A stretch of DNA of 8,986 bases from Gammaproteobacteria bacterium (GTDB lineage: Bacteria > Pseudomonadota > Gammaproteobacteria > Chromatiales > Sedimenticolaceae): contig JAGRHB010000057.1 of assembly GCA_020445245.1 (NCBI GenBank), positions 1 through 8,986 of the forward strand, read 5' to 3'. The notes beneath the pieces were generated by a model. That model ran no database searches. It was not told where the DNA came from and saw only the letters and a program-made list of their open reading frames with translations. A program made the translations under genes and the position numbers. Positions 1 to 7,210 of this stretch are shown here, one piece after another. Numbering within the stretch: the stretch's first letter is position 1; every line of letters begins with the position of its first letter.

Positions 1-702
1 CACTATGCCGGTGTGCGCTGCGTCGATGACGTCTGGCAGCTGGTCAGGGCACACGATGAAAACAAGGACCAGACCTACTTTCTGTATATGCTCGGGCAAC
101 ACGCATTGCGCCACACCCTGTTTCCACTGACCGACATCGATAAACCACTCGTGCGCGAACTTGCGACCCACGCCGGATTCCCCAACCATGAAAAAAAGGA
201 CAGCACCGGAATCTGTTTTATCGGTGAGCGCAGATTCCGCGATTTTCTGTCCCGCTACCTGCCTGCCAATCCCGGCGACATCAGAACAACCACGGGTCAG
301 CGGATCGGCCGCCACCAGGGACTGATGTACTACACACTTGGACAGCGCCAGGGCCTGGGTATAGGGGGCGTTTCCAATGCACCCGATGAACCCTGGTACG
401 TGGTCGGCAAGAATCTGGCTGAAAATGCGCTGACTGTGGCACAGGGGCACGACCACCCCCTGCTGTTTCGCGAAAGCCTGAGCGCTCAACAGTTGCATTG
501 GGTCAACGGCAGCCCCCCGGGACAGGTGTTACGCTGCATGGCGCGCTGCCGGCATCGGCAACCACTGCAGGACTGTAGCGTCGAACACAGGAACGGTGTC
601 GCACACGTACAGTTCGACCGCCCACAACGCGCCCTCACGCCTGGACAGTCGGTGGTCTTCTACGATCACGACGTGTGCCTGGGCGGGGGCATCATAGACT
701 GA
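1..702 (+). CDS. mnmA: tRNA-specific 2-thiouridylase MnmA (3' part)
   Basis: The gene enters from the left edge in frame 1; 233 residues are visible before TGA at 700-702. MnmA is the cytoplasmic enzyme that adenylates and thiolates U34 of the tRNAs for Lys, Glu and Gln, taking sulfur from the Tus relay. The visible part begins with HYAGVRC, in the region that precedes the KDQTYFLY motif, and contains KDSTGICFIGER (about residues 66-77). Its cysteine (codon at 214-216, visible residue 72) corresponds to the catalytic Cys199 of the E. coli enzyme, so roughly 127 N-terminal residues, including the PP-loop, lie outside the window. EIGEHQGLMYYTLGQR-like sequence and the terminal GGGII are also typical of the family. 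The internal GTG at 13 is not a start. hflD follows 5 bases after the stop, the usual gammaproteobacterial order. I see no defect. Confidence 0.97.
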   Translation, partial: HYAGVRCVDDVWQLVRAHDENKDQTYFLYMLGQHALRHTLFPLTDIDKPLVRELATHAGFPNHEKKDSTGICFIGERRFRDFLSRYLPANPGDIRTTTGQRIGRHQGLMYYTLGQRQGLGIGGVSNAPDEPWYVVGKNLAENALTVAQGHDHPLLFRESLSAQQLHWVNGSPPGQVLRCMARCRHRQPLQDCSVEHRNGVAHVQFDRPQRALTPGQSVVFYDHDVCLGGGIID

Positions 703-707
703 CTGAC

Positions 708-1337
708 ATGGCGAGCTATTCCGAAACCGACCGCGTATTGGCCCTCGGCGGTGTATTCCAGGCGGCAGTCCTCGCACGTGACATCGCTCGCAGCGGCACC
801 TGCAATGCGTCGGTGTTCACCTCCAGTCGAGAGACCCTGTTCAATTTCGAGCCCGAGTCGGTCGAGCACGTGTTCGGTGGCGTGCAGGGCGTCGCCGTCG
901 GCGTCAACACACTGCTGCTACAGCTGCAGCACGTGCGACAGCGCGACCTCGAGATATCGCGCTATGTGGTCTCTCTGCTGCACCTGGCCGACCGCCTGAT
1001 GAAAAGCGATACATCGATGCAGGGTTTGCACAGTGACCTTGTCGCGCTCGCACGACGGCGCCACCATTTCGAGCTCGGCGACGGCGTGCAGCACGAGCAG
1101 CTGTCGACGATCTACCAGGAGCGAATCAGCACGCTCGGCCCGCGCATCATGATCCGCGGAGAACCCCTGCACCTGCAGAACCCCGACAATGCCGCGCGCA
1201 TCCGGACCGCGCTGCTGTCCGGCATCCGCGCCGCCGTCCTGTGGCGCCAGGCGGGCGGGAGCAAATTCGGCCTGCTGCTGAGACGCAGATCCCTCGCTGT
1301 GACGGCGCGTGAACTGGTCGACAAAACAGGGCGCTAG
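708..1337 (+). CDS. hflD: High frequency lysogenization protein HflD homologue
   Basis: The product has 209 residues, close to the 213 of E. coli HflD. HflD is a peripheral inner-membrane protein known in E. coli for binding phage lambda CII; its normal cellular role is not settled. The C-terminal half carries the most diagnostic match: LGPRIMIRGEPLHLQNP at about residues 143-159 and LLSGIRAAVLWRQAGG at about 169-184, closely following the E. coli sequence. The N-terminus (LALGGVFQAAVLARDIA) also fits. I chose ATG at 708 because it gives the family's N-terminus; an in-frame GTG at 675 would extend into mnmA and adds unrelated residues. No good Shine-Dalgarno sequence precedes 708, so translation is probably coupled to mnmA, whose stop is 5 bases upstream. 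In E. coli purB follows directly, but here another gene lies between. Confidence 0.95.
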   Translation: MASYSETDRVLALGGVFQAAVLARDIARSGTCNASVFTSSRETLFNFEPESVEHVFGGVQGVAVGVNTLLLQLQHVRQRDLEISRYVVSLLHLADRLMKSDTSMQGLHSDLVALARRRHHFELGDGVQHEQLSTIYQERISTLGPRIMIRGEPLHLQNPDNAARIRTALLSGIRAAVLWRQAGGSKFGLLLRRRSLAVTARELVDKTGR

Positions 1338-1366
1338 GCAATATTGCATCTGCCCACCACTGATGA

Positions 1367-1392
1367 TTGACTGCGCGCCACCGAAATAAAAT
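1367..1392 (+). promoter_or_regulatory. Weak candidate promoter for the repeat lipoprotein gene
   Basis: In the 79-base gap after hflD there is TTGACT at 1367-1372 (5 of 6 to the sigma-70 -35 consensus) and TAAAAT at 1387-1392 (5 of 6 to the -10 consensus). The spacer between them is only 14 bases, shorter than a normal sigma-70 spacer, so the pair may not work as one promoter; the -10 could act with another upstream element. No terminator hairpin is visible between hflD and this site, so read-through from hflD is also possible. Confidence 0.25.
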
Positions 1393-1416
1393 CTGCAAAG
1401 TGCCGGAGACCATCCC

Positions 1417-2016
1417 ATGAAAAATCGCAGTCTTGTCCTGTTCAGCCTGCCCTTGCTGCTGGCCGCATGCACCGATTCCACCAACCAGCAGGCCTCATCC
1501 GAGGAAAGCAGGCCCAGTGCGTTGACGGAACAAGCCAAGGTATGGACGCAGGAGACCAAGAAGCTCGGCGAGACCGCGTGGCAGTCCACCAAGGACGTGG
1601 CGAGTGATGCGGCCGTAAAGAGCAGGGAATATTACGAAAGCGCCAAGGACGCCACCGCGCGCGCGGTGGATGCCACCACGCAAACGACATCCGAGATCTA
1701 CCATACCGCCAGGGAGAAAGGTGGCGAAGTGCTCGAAGCAGGCAAAGAAGGGGCAGTCGAGGCATACGAGGCCACCCGGGAAACGGCTGCCGAGGCCTAT
1801 GAGGCGACCAAGCAGACCGCAACAGAGATCTACGACAGCACCAAACAGCAAACCGGCGAGTTGATTCAGAGCGCGGCAGGCGAGTCCGGCACGCAGATCA
1901 TCGAACCGGAGCAGCAGGCCCCGGCCATGCCCGATGTGACGGGAAATGCGGCCACGCAGGAAGCCACAGGGCCAATGGACCAGGCGACGCAGACCCTGCC
2001 GAAACCCGGTTATTGA
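1417..2016 (+). CDS. Outer-membrane lipoprotein with LEA-like 11-residue repeats
   Basis: The product has 199 residues. Residues 1-18 form a lipoprotein signal peptide: basic start (MKNR), hydrophobic core, and lipobox LAAC with the acylated cysteine at 18. The next residue is Thr, not Asp, so under the enterobacterial Lol rule it should go to the outer membrane, periplasmic face. Residues 39-159 are about eleven uninterrupted undecads with the approximate consensus (A/I)-Y-E-A-T-K-E-T-A-x-E, like group 3 LEA proteins or apolipoproteins; such repeats usually make a long amphipathic helix, often disordered when dry or unbound. The tail (160-199) is rich in Gln, Pro and Thr and probably unstructured. 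There is no cysteine besides Cys18. GGAG at 1405-1408, 8 bases before the ATG, is a good ribosome binding site. A role in envelope stress, desiccation or osmotic protection is only inferred from repeat type; no named family was recognised with confidence. Confidence 0.85.
   Translation: MKNRSLVLFSLPLLLAACTDSTNQQASSEESRPSALTEQAKVWTQETKKLGETAWQSTKDVASDAAVKSREYYESAKDATARAVDATTQTTSEIYHTAREKGGEVLEAGKEGAVEAYEATRETAAEAYEATKQTATEIYDSTKQQTGELIQSAAGESGTQIIEPEQQAPAMPDVTGNAATQEATGPMDQATQTLPKPGY
1531..1893 (+). repeat. Eleven tandem 33-base coding repeats (undecads)
   Basis: Dividing the lipoprotein from residue 39 in steps of 11 gives, without gaps, units that begin QAK, LGE, VAS, YYE, AVD, IYH, VLE, AYE, AYE, IYD and LIQ. 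The eighth and ninth units (1762-1794 and 1795-1827) share 8 of 11 residues but only 22 of 33 bases. The outer units are the most degenerate. The array is therefore an old coding repeat rather than a recent DNA duplication. Confidence 0.85.
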
Positions 2017-2061
2017 CCGTCCACCAACGGACCTGCAGGCGCCCAGCCCTCCCGGCGATAG

Positions 2062-3543
<1,482 letters not shown>

Positions 3544-3569
3544 TGGTCGATCCACACTGAACGGCATCG

Positions 3570-3609
3570 AAAAAAAAGCCGCACCCCGGAAGGGTGCGGC
3601 TGATTTTTT
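3570..3609. terminator. Bidirectional intrinsic terminator between purB and the ompA-like gene
   Basis: A 10-base-pair perfect stem, AGCCGCACCC (3577-3586) with GGGTGCGGCT (3592-3601), encloses the 5-base loop CGGAA. On the + strand it is followed by six T (3604-3609), terminating purB. On its other side are eight A (3570-3577), which read as a U tract on the - strand, terminating the convergent ompA-like gene whose stop is at 3628. Confidence 0.93.
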
Positions 3610-3627
3610 GCGTCGAACGCGGATCGG

Positions 3628-4377
3628 TTACTTGGTAATAATCTCGACCCGACGGTTCATCGCACGGCCATCACGCGTGGCGTTGTCGGCAATCGGTGCA
3701 CTCTCGCCCATGCCTTTCACAGTCATGTTCGATGCACTGATCCCCTTGCCGCCGAGGTAGTCCGCAGCAGCCTGCGCACGACGCTCCGAAAGGCCCAGGT
3801 TGTAGGCATCCGGTCCGGTGCTGTCGGTGTGCCCGACGATCTCTAGCATCTCGTTGCCCTTGGATGCCATTACCTTGCCTGCGACACCGTCAAGCTCGGC
3901 TTTCATGGCCGGCTTCAGCGTGGCACTGTCGAAATCGAAATGATCGGCAGTGACGTTGATCATCATGTTGCCGGCAATCTCGCAGCCGCTCGGATCAACC
4001 TTGGCACCCTTGGGGGTTCCCGGGCAGTTGTCTTTGTAGTCCGGCACGCCGTCACCGTCGCTGTCCTTCGGACAGCCCATCGCGTCAACGACGGCACCTG
4101 CCGGCGTATTCGGGCACTTGTCCTTGCTGTCCGGTACACCGTCGCCGTCTGCGTCACCGTCGGACATCGCCATCGGTTTCACACAAGGCGCGGCATCCGC
4201 GACACCGCCGACGGCCTTCAGGCATTCGCCATAACCCGTGAGCACACCCTCACCGGAACCACTGGTCGCAAACGTATTCATTCCATCTGCCAGCACTGCA
4301 TTGCCCGAGAGACCGATGATCAGGCCCACAGGCGCCAGAATGGCAGCGACTTTGTTCTTACCCGCGTTATCAAACAT
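3628..4377 (-). CDS. OmpA-family peptidoglycan-binding protein with thrombospondin type 3 repeats
   Basis: The product has 249 residues. Residues 1-30 look like a Sec signal peptide with likely cleavage after VLA (30/31). Residues 31-72 contain two cysteines (52, 65). Residues 73-132 hold two 30-residue thrombospondin type 3 repeats with DGDGVPD Ca2+-binding motifs (at 77 and 107) and paired cysteines (88/102, 118/132). Residues 137-249 are an OmpA C-terminal domain (HFDFDSATL, GHTDSTG, LSERRA, GMGES). Asp185 and Arg200 have the 15-residue spacing of the diaminopimelate-binding pair of OmpA proteins, so it should grip peptidoglycan in the periplasm. No N-terminal beta-barrel is present, so it is not a classical OmpA porin; there is no lipobox either. 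The frame is open 20 codons further up, but I chose the ATG at 4375-4377 because of its strong ribosome binding site and the proper signal peptide. An anchoring or envelope-integrity role is inferred. Confidence 0.92.
   Translation of the reverse strand: MFDNAGKNKVAAILAPVGLIIGLSGNAVLADGMNTFATSGSGEGVLTGYGECLKAVGGVADAAPCVKPMAMSDGDADGDGVPDSKDKCPNTPAGAVVDAMGCPKDSDGDGVPDYKDNCPGTPKGAKVDPSGCEIAGNMMINVTADHFDFDSATLKPAMKAELDGVAGKVMASKGNEMLEIVGHTDSTGPDAYNLGLSERRAQAAADYLGGKGISASNMTVKGMGESAPIADNATRDGRAMNRRVEIITK
3982..4161 (-). repeat. Two tandem thrombospondin type 3 repeats (90-base period)
   Basis: Residues 73-132 of the OmpA-family protein repeat with a 30-residue period: D-x-D-G-D-G-V-P-D-x-K-D-x-C-P-x-T-P-x-G-A-x-V-D-x-x-G-C. 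The acidic loops are expected to bind calcium and the cysteines to pair within each unit. The linker is acidic and probably rigid when calcium is bound. Confidence 0.85.
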
Positions 4378-4383
4378 GGATTT

Positions 4384-4389
4384 CCTCCC
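4384..4389 (-). promoter_or_regulatory. Ribosome binding site that fixes the ompA-like start
   Basis: Read on the - strand, GGGAGG stands 6 bases before the ATG at 4377-4375, within a GGGGAGGAAA context. The alternative in-frame ATG at 4437 has nothing comparable and would add 20 residues (MADSRFRKLP...) ahead of an already complete signal peptide, so the shorter protein is preferred. Confidence 0.8.
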
Positions 4390-4485
4390 CAGCTTGCAAA
4401 AAAAATGCGGCAATTTTCTAAATCGAGAATCAGCCATCGACTGTCACCGGAACTCTAGCGATTGCCAACTGACCCCAACTCGCGC

Positions 4486-4513
4486 ATTAAACCAGCTATT
4501 GAGCGAACTGCAA
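4486..4513 (-). promoter_or_regulatory. Candidate promoter of the ompA-like gene
   Basis: On the - strand, TTGCAG (4513-4508) and TTTAAT (4491-4486, 5 of 6 to the -10 consensus) are separated by 16 bases. Transcription would begin near 4479 and give a leader of about 100 bases. The -35 matches only the TTG core, so the call is tentative. Confidence 0.35.
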
Positions 4514-4563
4514 GCCTTGGCCAGCCTTTTCCTCGGGTTTGTCGCAGAATATCCACCTTTTCG

Positions 4564-4583
4564 CCGGTTTTGCAGCAAACCGG
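4564..4583. repeat. Inverted repeat in the ompA-like/roxA intergenic region
   Basis: CCGGTTT (4564-4570) pairs perfectly with AAACCGG (4577-4583) around a 6-base loop (TGCAGC); one G-U and one C-G pair can extend it outwards. Neither side has a T tract, so it is not an intrinsic terminator. It could be a protein-binding dyad or a leader hairpin, or chance. Confidence 0.45.
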
Positions 4584-4747
4584 TGCGTTGATCACCGGGT
4601 TTCGGTGGCCGTCATGCAGATTCCCGGTGCGCACGGTAGACTCAGTCCGGCATCGAGCCACCGCCAGTGCCAAGGTTCCGGCCTGCGCGTCATGGGCATC
4701 CGGCCTGAGCGCCGTACGATCAAATCAATCATCTGGGGTATTTCACG

Positions 4748-5932
4748 GTGAATTCATACGCACCGGCAGTCACTCTTCCGCACGGCATCGACGGTGCAAC
4801 CTTTCTGCGTGATTACTGGCAAAAGAAGCCGCTGTTGATGCGCTCGGCGATGCCTGCCACGGCATTCCGCCTGGCGCCTGACGAGCTTGCCGGACTGGCC
4901 TGCGAAGCGGAGTTCGAGTCGCGGCTGATCATCGAGCACCCGGACGGTGCGTGGGAAGTCCGCCACGGACCGTTCGCCGGAGACGAATTTGCCACGCTGC
5001 CGGCATCGCACTGGACCCTGCTGGTACAGGACGTCGACAAATATCTGCCGGACGTGGCGCGGCTCATGGAAGGATTCGACTTCGTGCCAACCTGGCGCAT
5101 CGACGACATCATGATCAGCTATGCCACCGACCAGGGCGGCGTTGGTCCACATACCGATGCCTACGACGTCTTTCTGATGCAGGCAGGCGGCCGGCGCCGC
5201 TGGCGTCTCAGTTATACGCAGTACTCCGACGACGACCTGATACCGGACCTGGAGCAGCGAATCCTTTCGCACTTCCATATCGACGAGGAATGGATCCTCG
5301 AACCGGGCGACGTACTCTACCTGCCTCCCGGCATCGCGCACTGGGGCATCGCCGAAGGTGAATGCATGACCTACTCGCTGGGTTTCCGCGCACCGAGCCA
5401 GCAGGATCTGGCGGCAGACTGGTTTCAGCACCTTGTATCACTCACCGACACACGACGACTGCTCGACCCTCCGGATCTGCGCCTCGAAAGCCCGGCCGAA
5501 TTGTCCGAAGGCGCATGTGAACAGGCCGCGAGACTGCTCGATCCGCTGCCGTCGACCCGCTCGACCGACTACAGACTCTGGCTCGGCGAACATTTGACCG
5601 AGCCGAAGCCGCAATTTCAACTGCTGCCGCCCGACGAGGCCTGGTCGGAGCAGGACCTTGACCACTGGCTGACTGCGGGGAGGAATCTGGACCGTCACCC
5701 GTTCGCAAGGATGGCCTGGGCACGCATTGGCGATGACGAGGTCGTCCTGTTCAGCCAGGGTGAAAGCAGGCGCCTCCACCACAGGATGACGGACGCGGTG
5801 AAGTTGATTGCCGAACACCGGCATTTCGGTGCAGCCGAACTCGCCCGGCTGGATGCACCGGTCGAGGCGCTCAGCACTCTGTTGCTCCAACTCCTGAACG
5901 CCGGAATTCTCGAACCGCAGGAGCAGGACTGA
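4748..5932 (+). CDS. roxA: Ribosomal protein L16 arginine 3-hydroxylase, JmjC/cupin oxygenase (RoxA/YcfD)
   Basis: The product has 394 residues, slightly longer than E. coli RoxA (373). RoxA is a 2-oxoglutarate and Fe(II) dependent oxygenase that hydroxylates an arginine of ribosomal protein L16. The JmjC-like core has WRIDDIMISYATDQGGVGPHTDAYDVF near 117-143, with iron ligands His135 and Asp137 (HTD), the RRRWRL strand (149-154), and EPGDVLYLPPGIAHWG with the third ligand His198. FRAPSQQDL (about 213-221) also matches the family. The C-terminal part fits the dimerisation and winged-helix regions of YcfD but is more diverged. The GTG at 4748 was taken as start because it gives the family's N-terminus (a DFLERHWQKRP-like FLRDYWQKKPLL at 19-30); GGGGT at 4735-4739 is a weak ribosome binding site. 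The stop overlaps the GNAT start (TGATG), suggesting coupled translation. In E. coli roxA also lies near purB, beyond phoPQ. Confidence 0.93.
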   Translation: MNSYAPAVTLPHGIDGATFLRDYWQKKPLLMRSAMPATAFRLAPDELAGLACEAEFESRLIIEHPDGAWEVRHGPFAGDEFATLPASHWTLLVQDVDKYLPDVARLMEGFDFVPTWRIDDIMISYATDQGGVGPHTDAYDVFLMQAGGRRRWRLSYTQYSDDDLIPDLEQRILSHFHIDEEWILEPGDVLYLPPGIAHWGIAEGECMTYSLGFRAPSQQDLAADWFQHLVSLTDTRRLLDPPDLRLESPAELSEGACEQAARLLDPLPSTRSTDYRLWLGEHLTEPKPQFQLLPPDEAWSEQDLDHWLTAGRNLDRHPFARMAWARIGDDEVVLFSQGESRRLHHRMTDAVKLIAEHRHFGAAELARLDAPVEALSTLLLQLLNAGILEPQEQD

Positions 5933-6369
5933 TGGCGGTGCAGATTGCCCCCGTCGACTGGCAGCTGCAGCAACAGCAAGTGCTCGGTGTCCGGAATGCC
6001 GTGTTTGTCGACGAACAGGGTGTACCGGCCGAAATGGAACACGACCGGAACGATGTCCTGGCGATCCATCTGCTTGCCACGGTCGATGGCAGTACGCCAG
6101 TGGCAACTGCGCGCCTGCTGCCTGACGGGCACATCGGTCGCATGGCGGTGCTGAAGAACTGGCGCGGCCAGGGCATAGGCACCGCGATGCTGCGGGCATT
6201 GATCGGGATCGCGCGGCAGAAGGGTCAGGACAGCGTCTTCCTGAACGCCCAGTGCCAGGCCGAAGGGTTCTATGCACGCATGGGTTTCCAGGGCGAAGGC
6301 GATGTGTTCGACGATGCCGGGATCGAGCATCGCCGAATGATCCTGCCACTGACACAGGATACTGACTAG
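5932..6369 (+). CDS. GNAT family N-acetyltransferase, ElaA-like
   Basis: The product has 145 residues and is a single GNAT domain. The acetyl-CoA pyrophosphate loop is RGQGIG (78-83), preceded by the strand IGRMAVLKNW (68-77) and followed by helix TAMLRALIGIARQKG. The N-terminal RNAVFVDEQGVPAEME (21-36) and the C-terminal AEGFYARMGFQGEGDVFDDAGIEH-type region (from 110) are the layout of ElaA/YjcF-type acetyltransferases, in which a long VF(V)xEQ motif is typical. The substrate cannot be read from the sequence. The start ATG shares one base with the roxA stop; GGAG in the roxA tail (about 5920-5923) can serve as ribosome binding site. Being translated with roxA makes a small-molecule or protein target linked to translation conceivable, but that is only inference. 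Confidence 0.9.
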   Translation: MAVQIAPVDWQLQQQQVLGVRNAVFVDEQGVPAEMEHDRNDVLAIHLLATVDGSTPVATARLLPDGHIGRMAVLKNWRGQGIGTAMLRALIGIARQKGQDSVFLNAQCQAEGFYARMGFQGEGDVFDDAGIEHRRMILPLTQDTD

Positions 6370-6399
6370 ACTTCCCCCAGTAATCCACGGGATCACGGC

Positions 6400-7203
6400 A
6401 TGAACTTTCTCGCCATTTTGATTTTTCTCGGCTTCTCCGGGATGGCCATTGCCGAACCGGTCGAGGTCGCAACGATCCCGATCGTGAGCCAACCGGCTGC
6501 GGCGATGCTCGACACGGTACGGCCACTGCTCGGTCGCGACGGCAGCGTATCGGCCTACCAGGACAAGCTGATCGTGCGCGGTACTGCGGCACAGATCGAG
6601 CAGGTGCAGTCCCTGATCAATGAACTCGACCGCCCCCCGCGTCGGCTGCTGATCGAGGTGCGGCAGGCCGGCAAGCAATCCATCTCGACACGCGGCATCG
6701 GCTACGCCGTGGACACAGGGAACGTGCGCCTGGGCCAGGTCCCGCCCGGCGGCAACGCACAGCTGGGTTATGGTGACTTCCAGACGCGTGGCCGCAACGA
6801 CAGCCTGCACCGGGTGCAGGTACTCGACGGCCGGCCGGCGCTCATTCGCGTCGGCCAGTCAGTACCGGTATACCAGGTGCACCAGCAGATCTACGGCAAC
6901 GACATTGTGCAGGGATTCGATGTCCAGTATCGGGATACCGCGAGTGGCTTCGTGGCCCTGCCCCGGGTACACGGCGATCGAGTGACGATCGAGATCTATC
7001 AGCAGAATGAAAGCGCTGCACCGAACGGCCGATTCGATGCACAGCAGGCCTCCAGCGTGCTGCGCGGACATCTCGGCGAGTGGATGACACTCGGTTCGGC
7101 CGGTGGCCAGGACTACGGCAATCGCGACAACCCCGGACTGCACGTACAGACCCACCGCAGCCAGGACCGGCAAATCGAACTGCGTGTCATCGCCGTCGAT
7201 TGA
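6400..7203 (+). CDS. Exported secretin-like protein without channel-forming parts ('mini-secretin')
   Basis: The product has 267 residues. Residues 1-18 are a Sec signal peptide (cleavage after AIA). Residues 21-86 look like a secretin N-domain: a beta-alpha-beta-beta-alpha-beta fold with IPIVSQPAAAMLDTVRPLL, DKLIVRGTAAQIEQVQSLINELDRPP and RRLLIEV, the element that leads into the secretin core in GspD and PilQ. Residues 138-202 resemble the central secretin strands: VQVLDGRPALIRVGQSVPV, then QYRDTASGFVALPRVHGDRVTIEIYQ. Residues 215-267 (QQASSVLRGHLGEWMTLG ... RQIELRVIAVD) parallel the closing strands. Only about 50 residues lie between the N-domain and the core, against roughly twice that in true secretins, and the terminal P-L-L-G-D-I-P-L-L-G motif is absent. 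It is thus unlikely to form a gated ring. It follows the GNAT gene by 30 bases with only a weak ribosome binding site, and no type II or IV pilus genes lie nearby. Confidence 0.75.
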   Translation: MNFLAILIFLGFSGMAIAEPVEVATIPIVSQPAAAMLDTVRPLLGRDGSVSAYQDKLIVRGTAAQIEQVQSLINELDRPPRRLLIEVRQAGKQSISTRGIGYAVDTGNVRLGQVPPGGNAQLGYGDFQTRGRNDSLHRVQVLDGRPALIRVGQSVPVYQVHQQIYGNDIVQGFDVQYRDTASGFVALPRVHGDRVTIEIYQQNESAAPNGRFDAQQASSVLRGHLGEWMTLGSAGGQDYGNRDNPGLHVQTHRSQDRQIELRVIAVD

Positions 7204-7210
7204 TCGCCGC

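Larger units (their letters stand above)
4378..4747. other. Non-coding region between the divergent ompA-like gene and roxA
   Basis: About 370 bases with no convincing gene: the open frames here have no ribosome binding site with a plausible protein, and none resembles a known family. It holds the leader and candidate promoter of the ompA-like gene (left half), an inverted repeat at 4564-4583, and the start region of roxA (right end). Just before roxA there is a 4-of-6 -10 match TACGAT at 4715-4720 without a clear -35. It is the longest gene-free stretch of the window. Confidence 0.7.

Noticed and set aside
675..707. GTG start for hflD at 675 inside mnmA
   Set aside because: The added residues (MPGRGHHRLTD) do not resemble the HflD N-terminus; ATG at 708 matches family length and sequence.
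918..1592. Antisense open frame of 224 codons across hflD and the lipoprotein start
   Set aside because: It spans two genes and the gap between them on the other strand and has no ribosome binding site or recognisable domain.
4377..4437. Upstream ATG for the ompA-like gene at 4437
   Set aside because: It lacks a ribosome binding site and adds 20 residues before a complete signal peptide, while the ATG at 4377 has GGGAGG at the right distance.
4455..4812. Short open frames in the ompA-like/roxA intergenic region on both strands
   Set aside because: No ribosome binding site, no recognisable protein and several overlapping frames of similar length; best taken as non-coding.
5438..6592. Long antisense open frame (384 codons) opposite roxA and the GNAT gene, and a second one at 5695-6810
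   Set aside because: Both lie opposite well-supported genes; the residues are rich in Arg, Ser and Pro, as expected from reading a GC-rich gene on its wrong strand.
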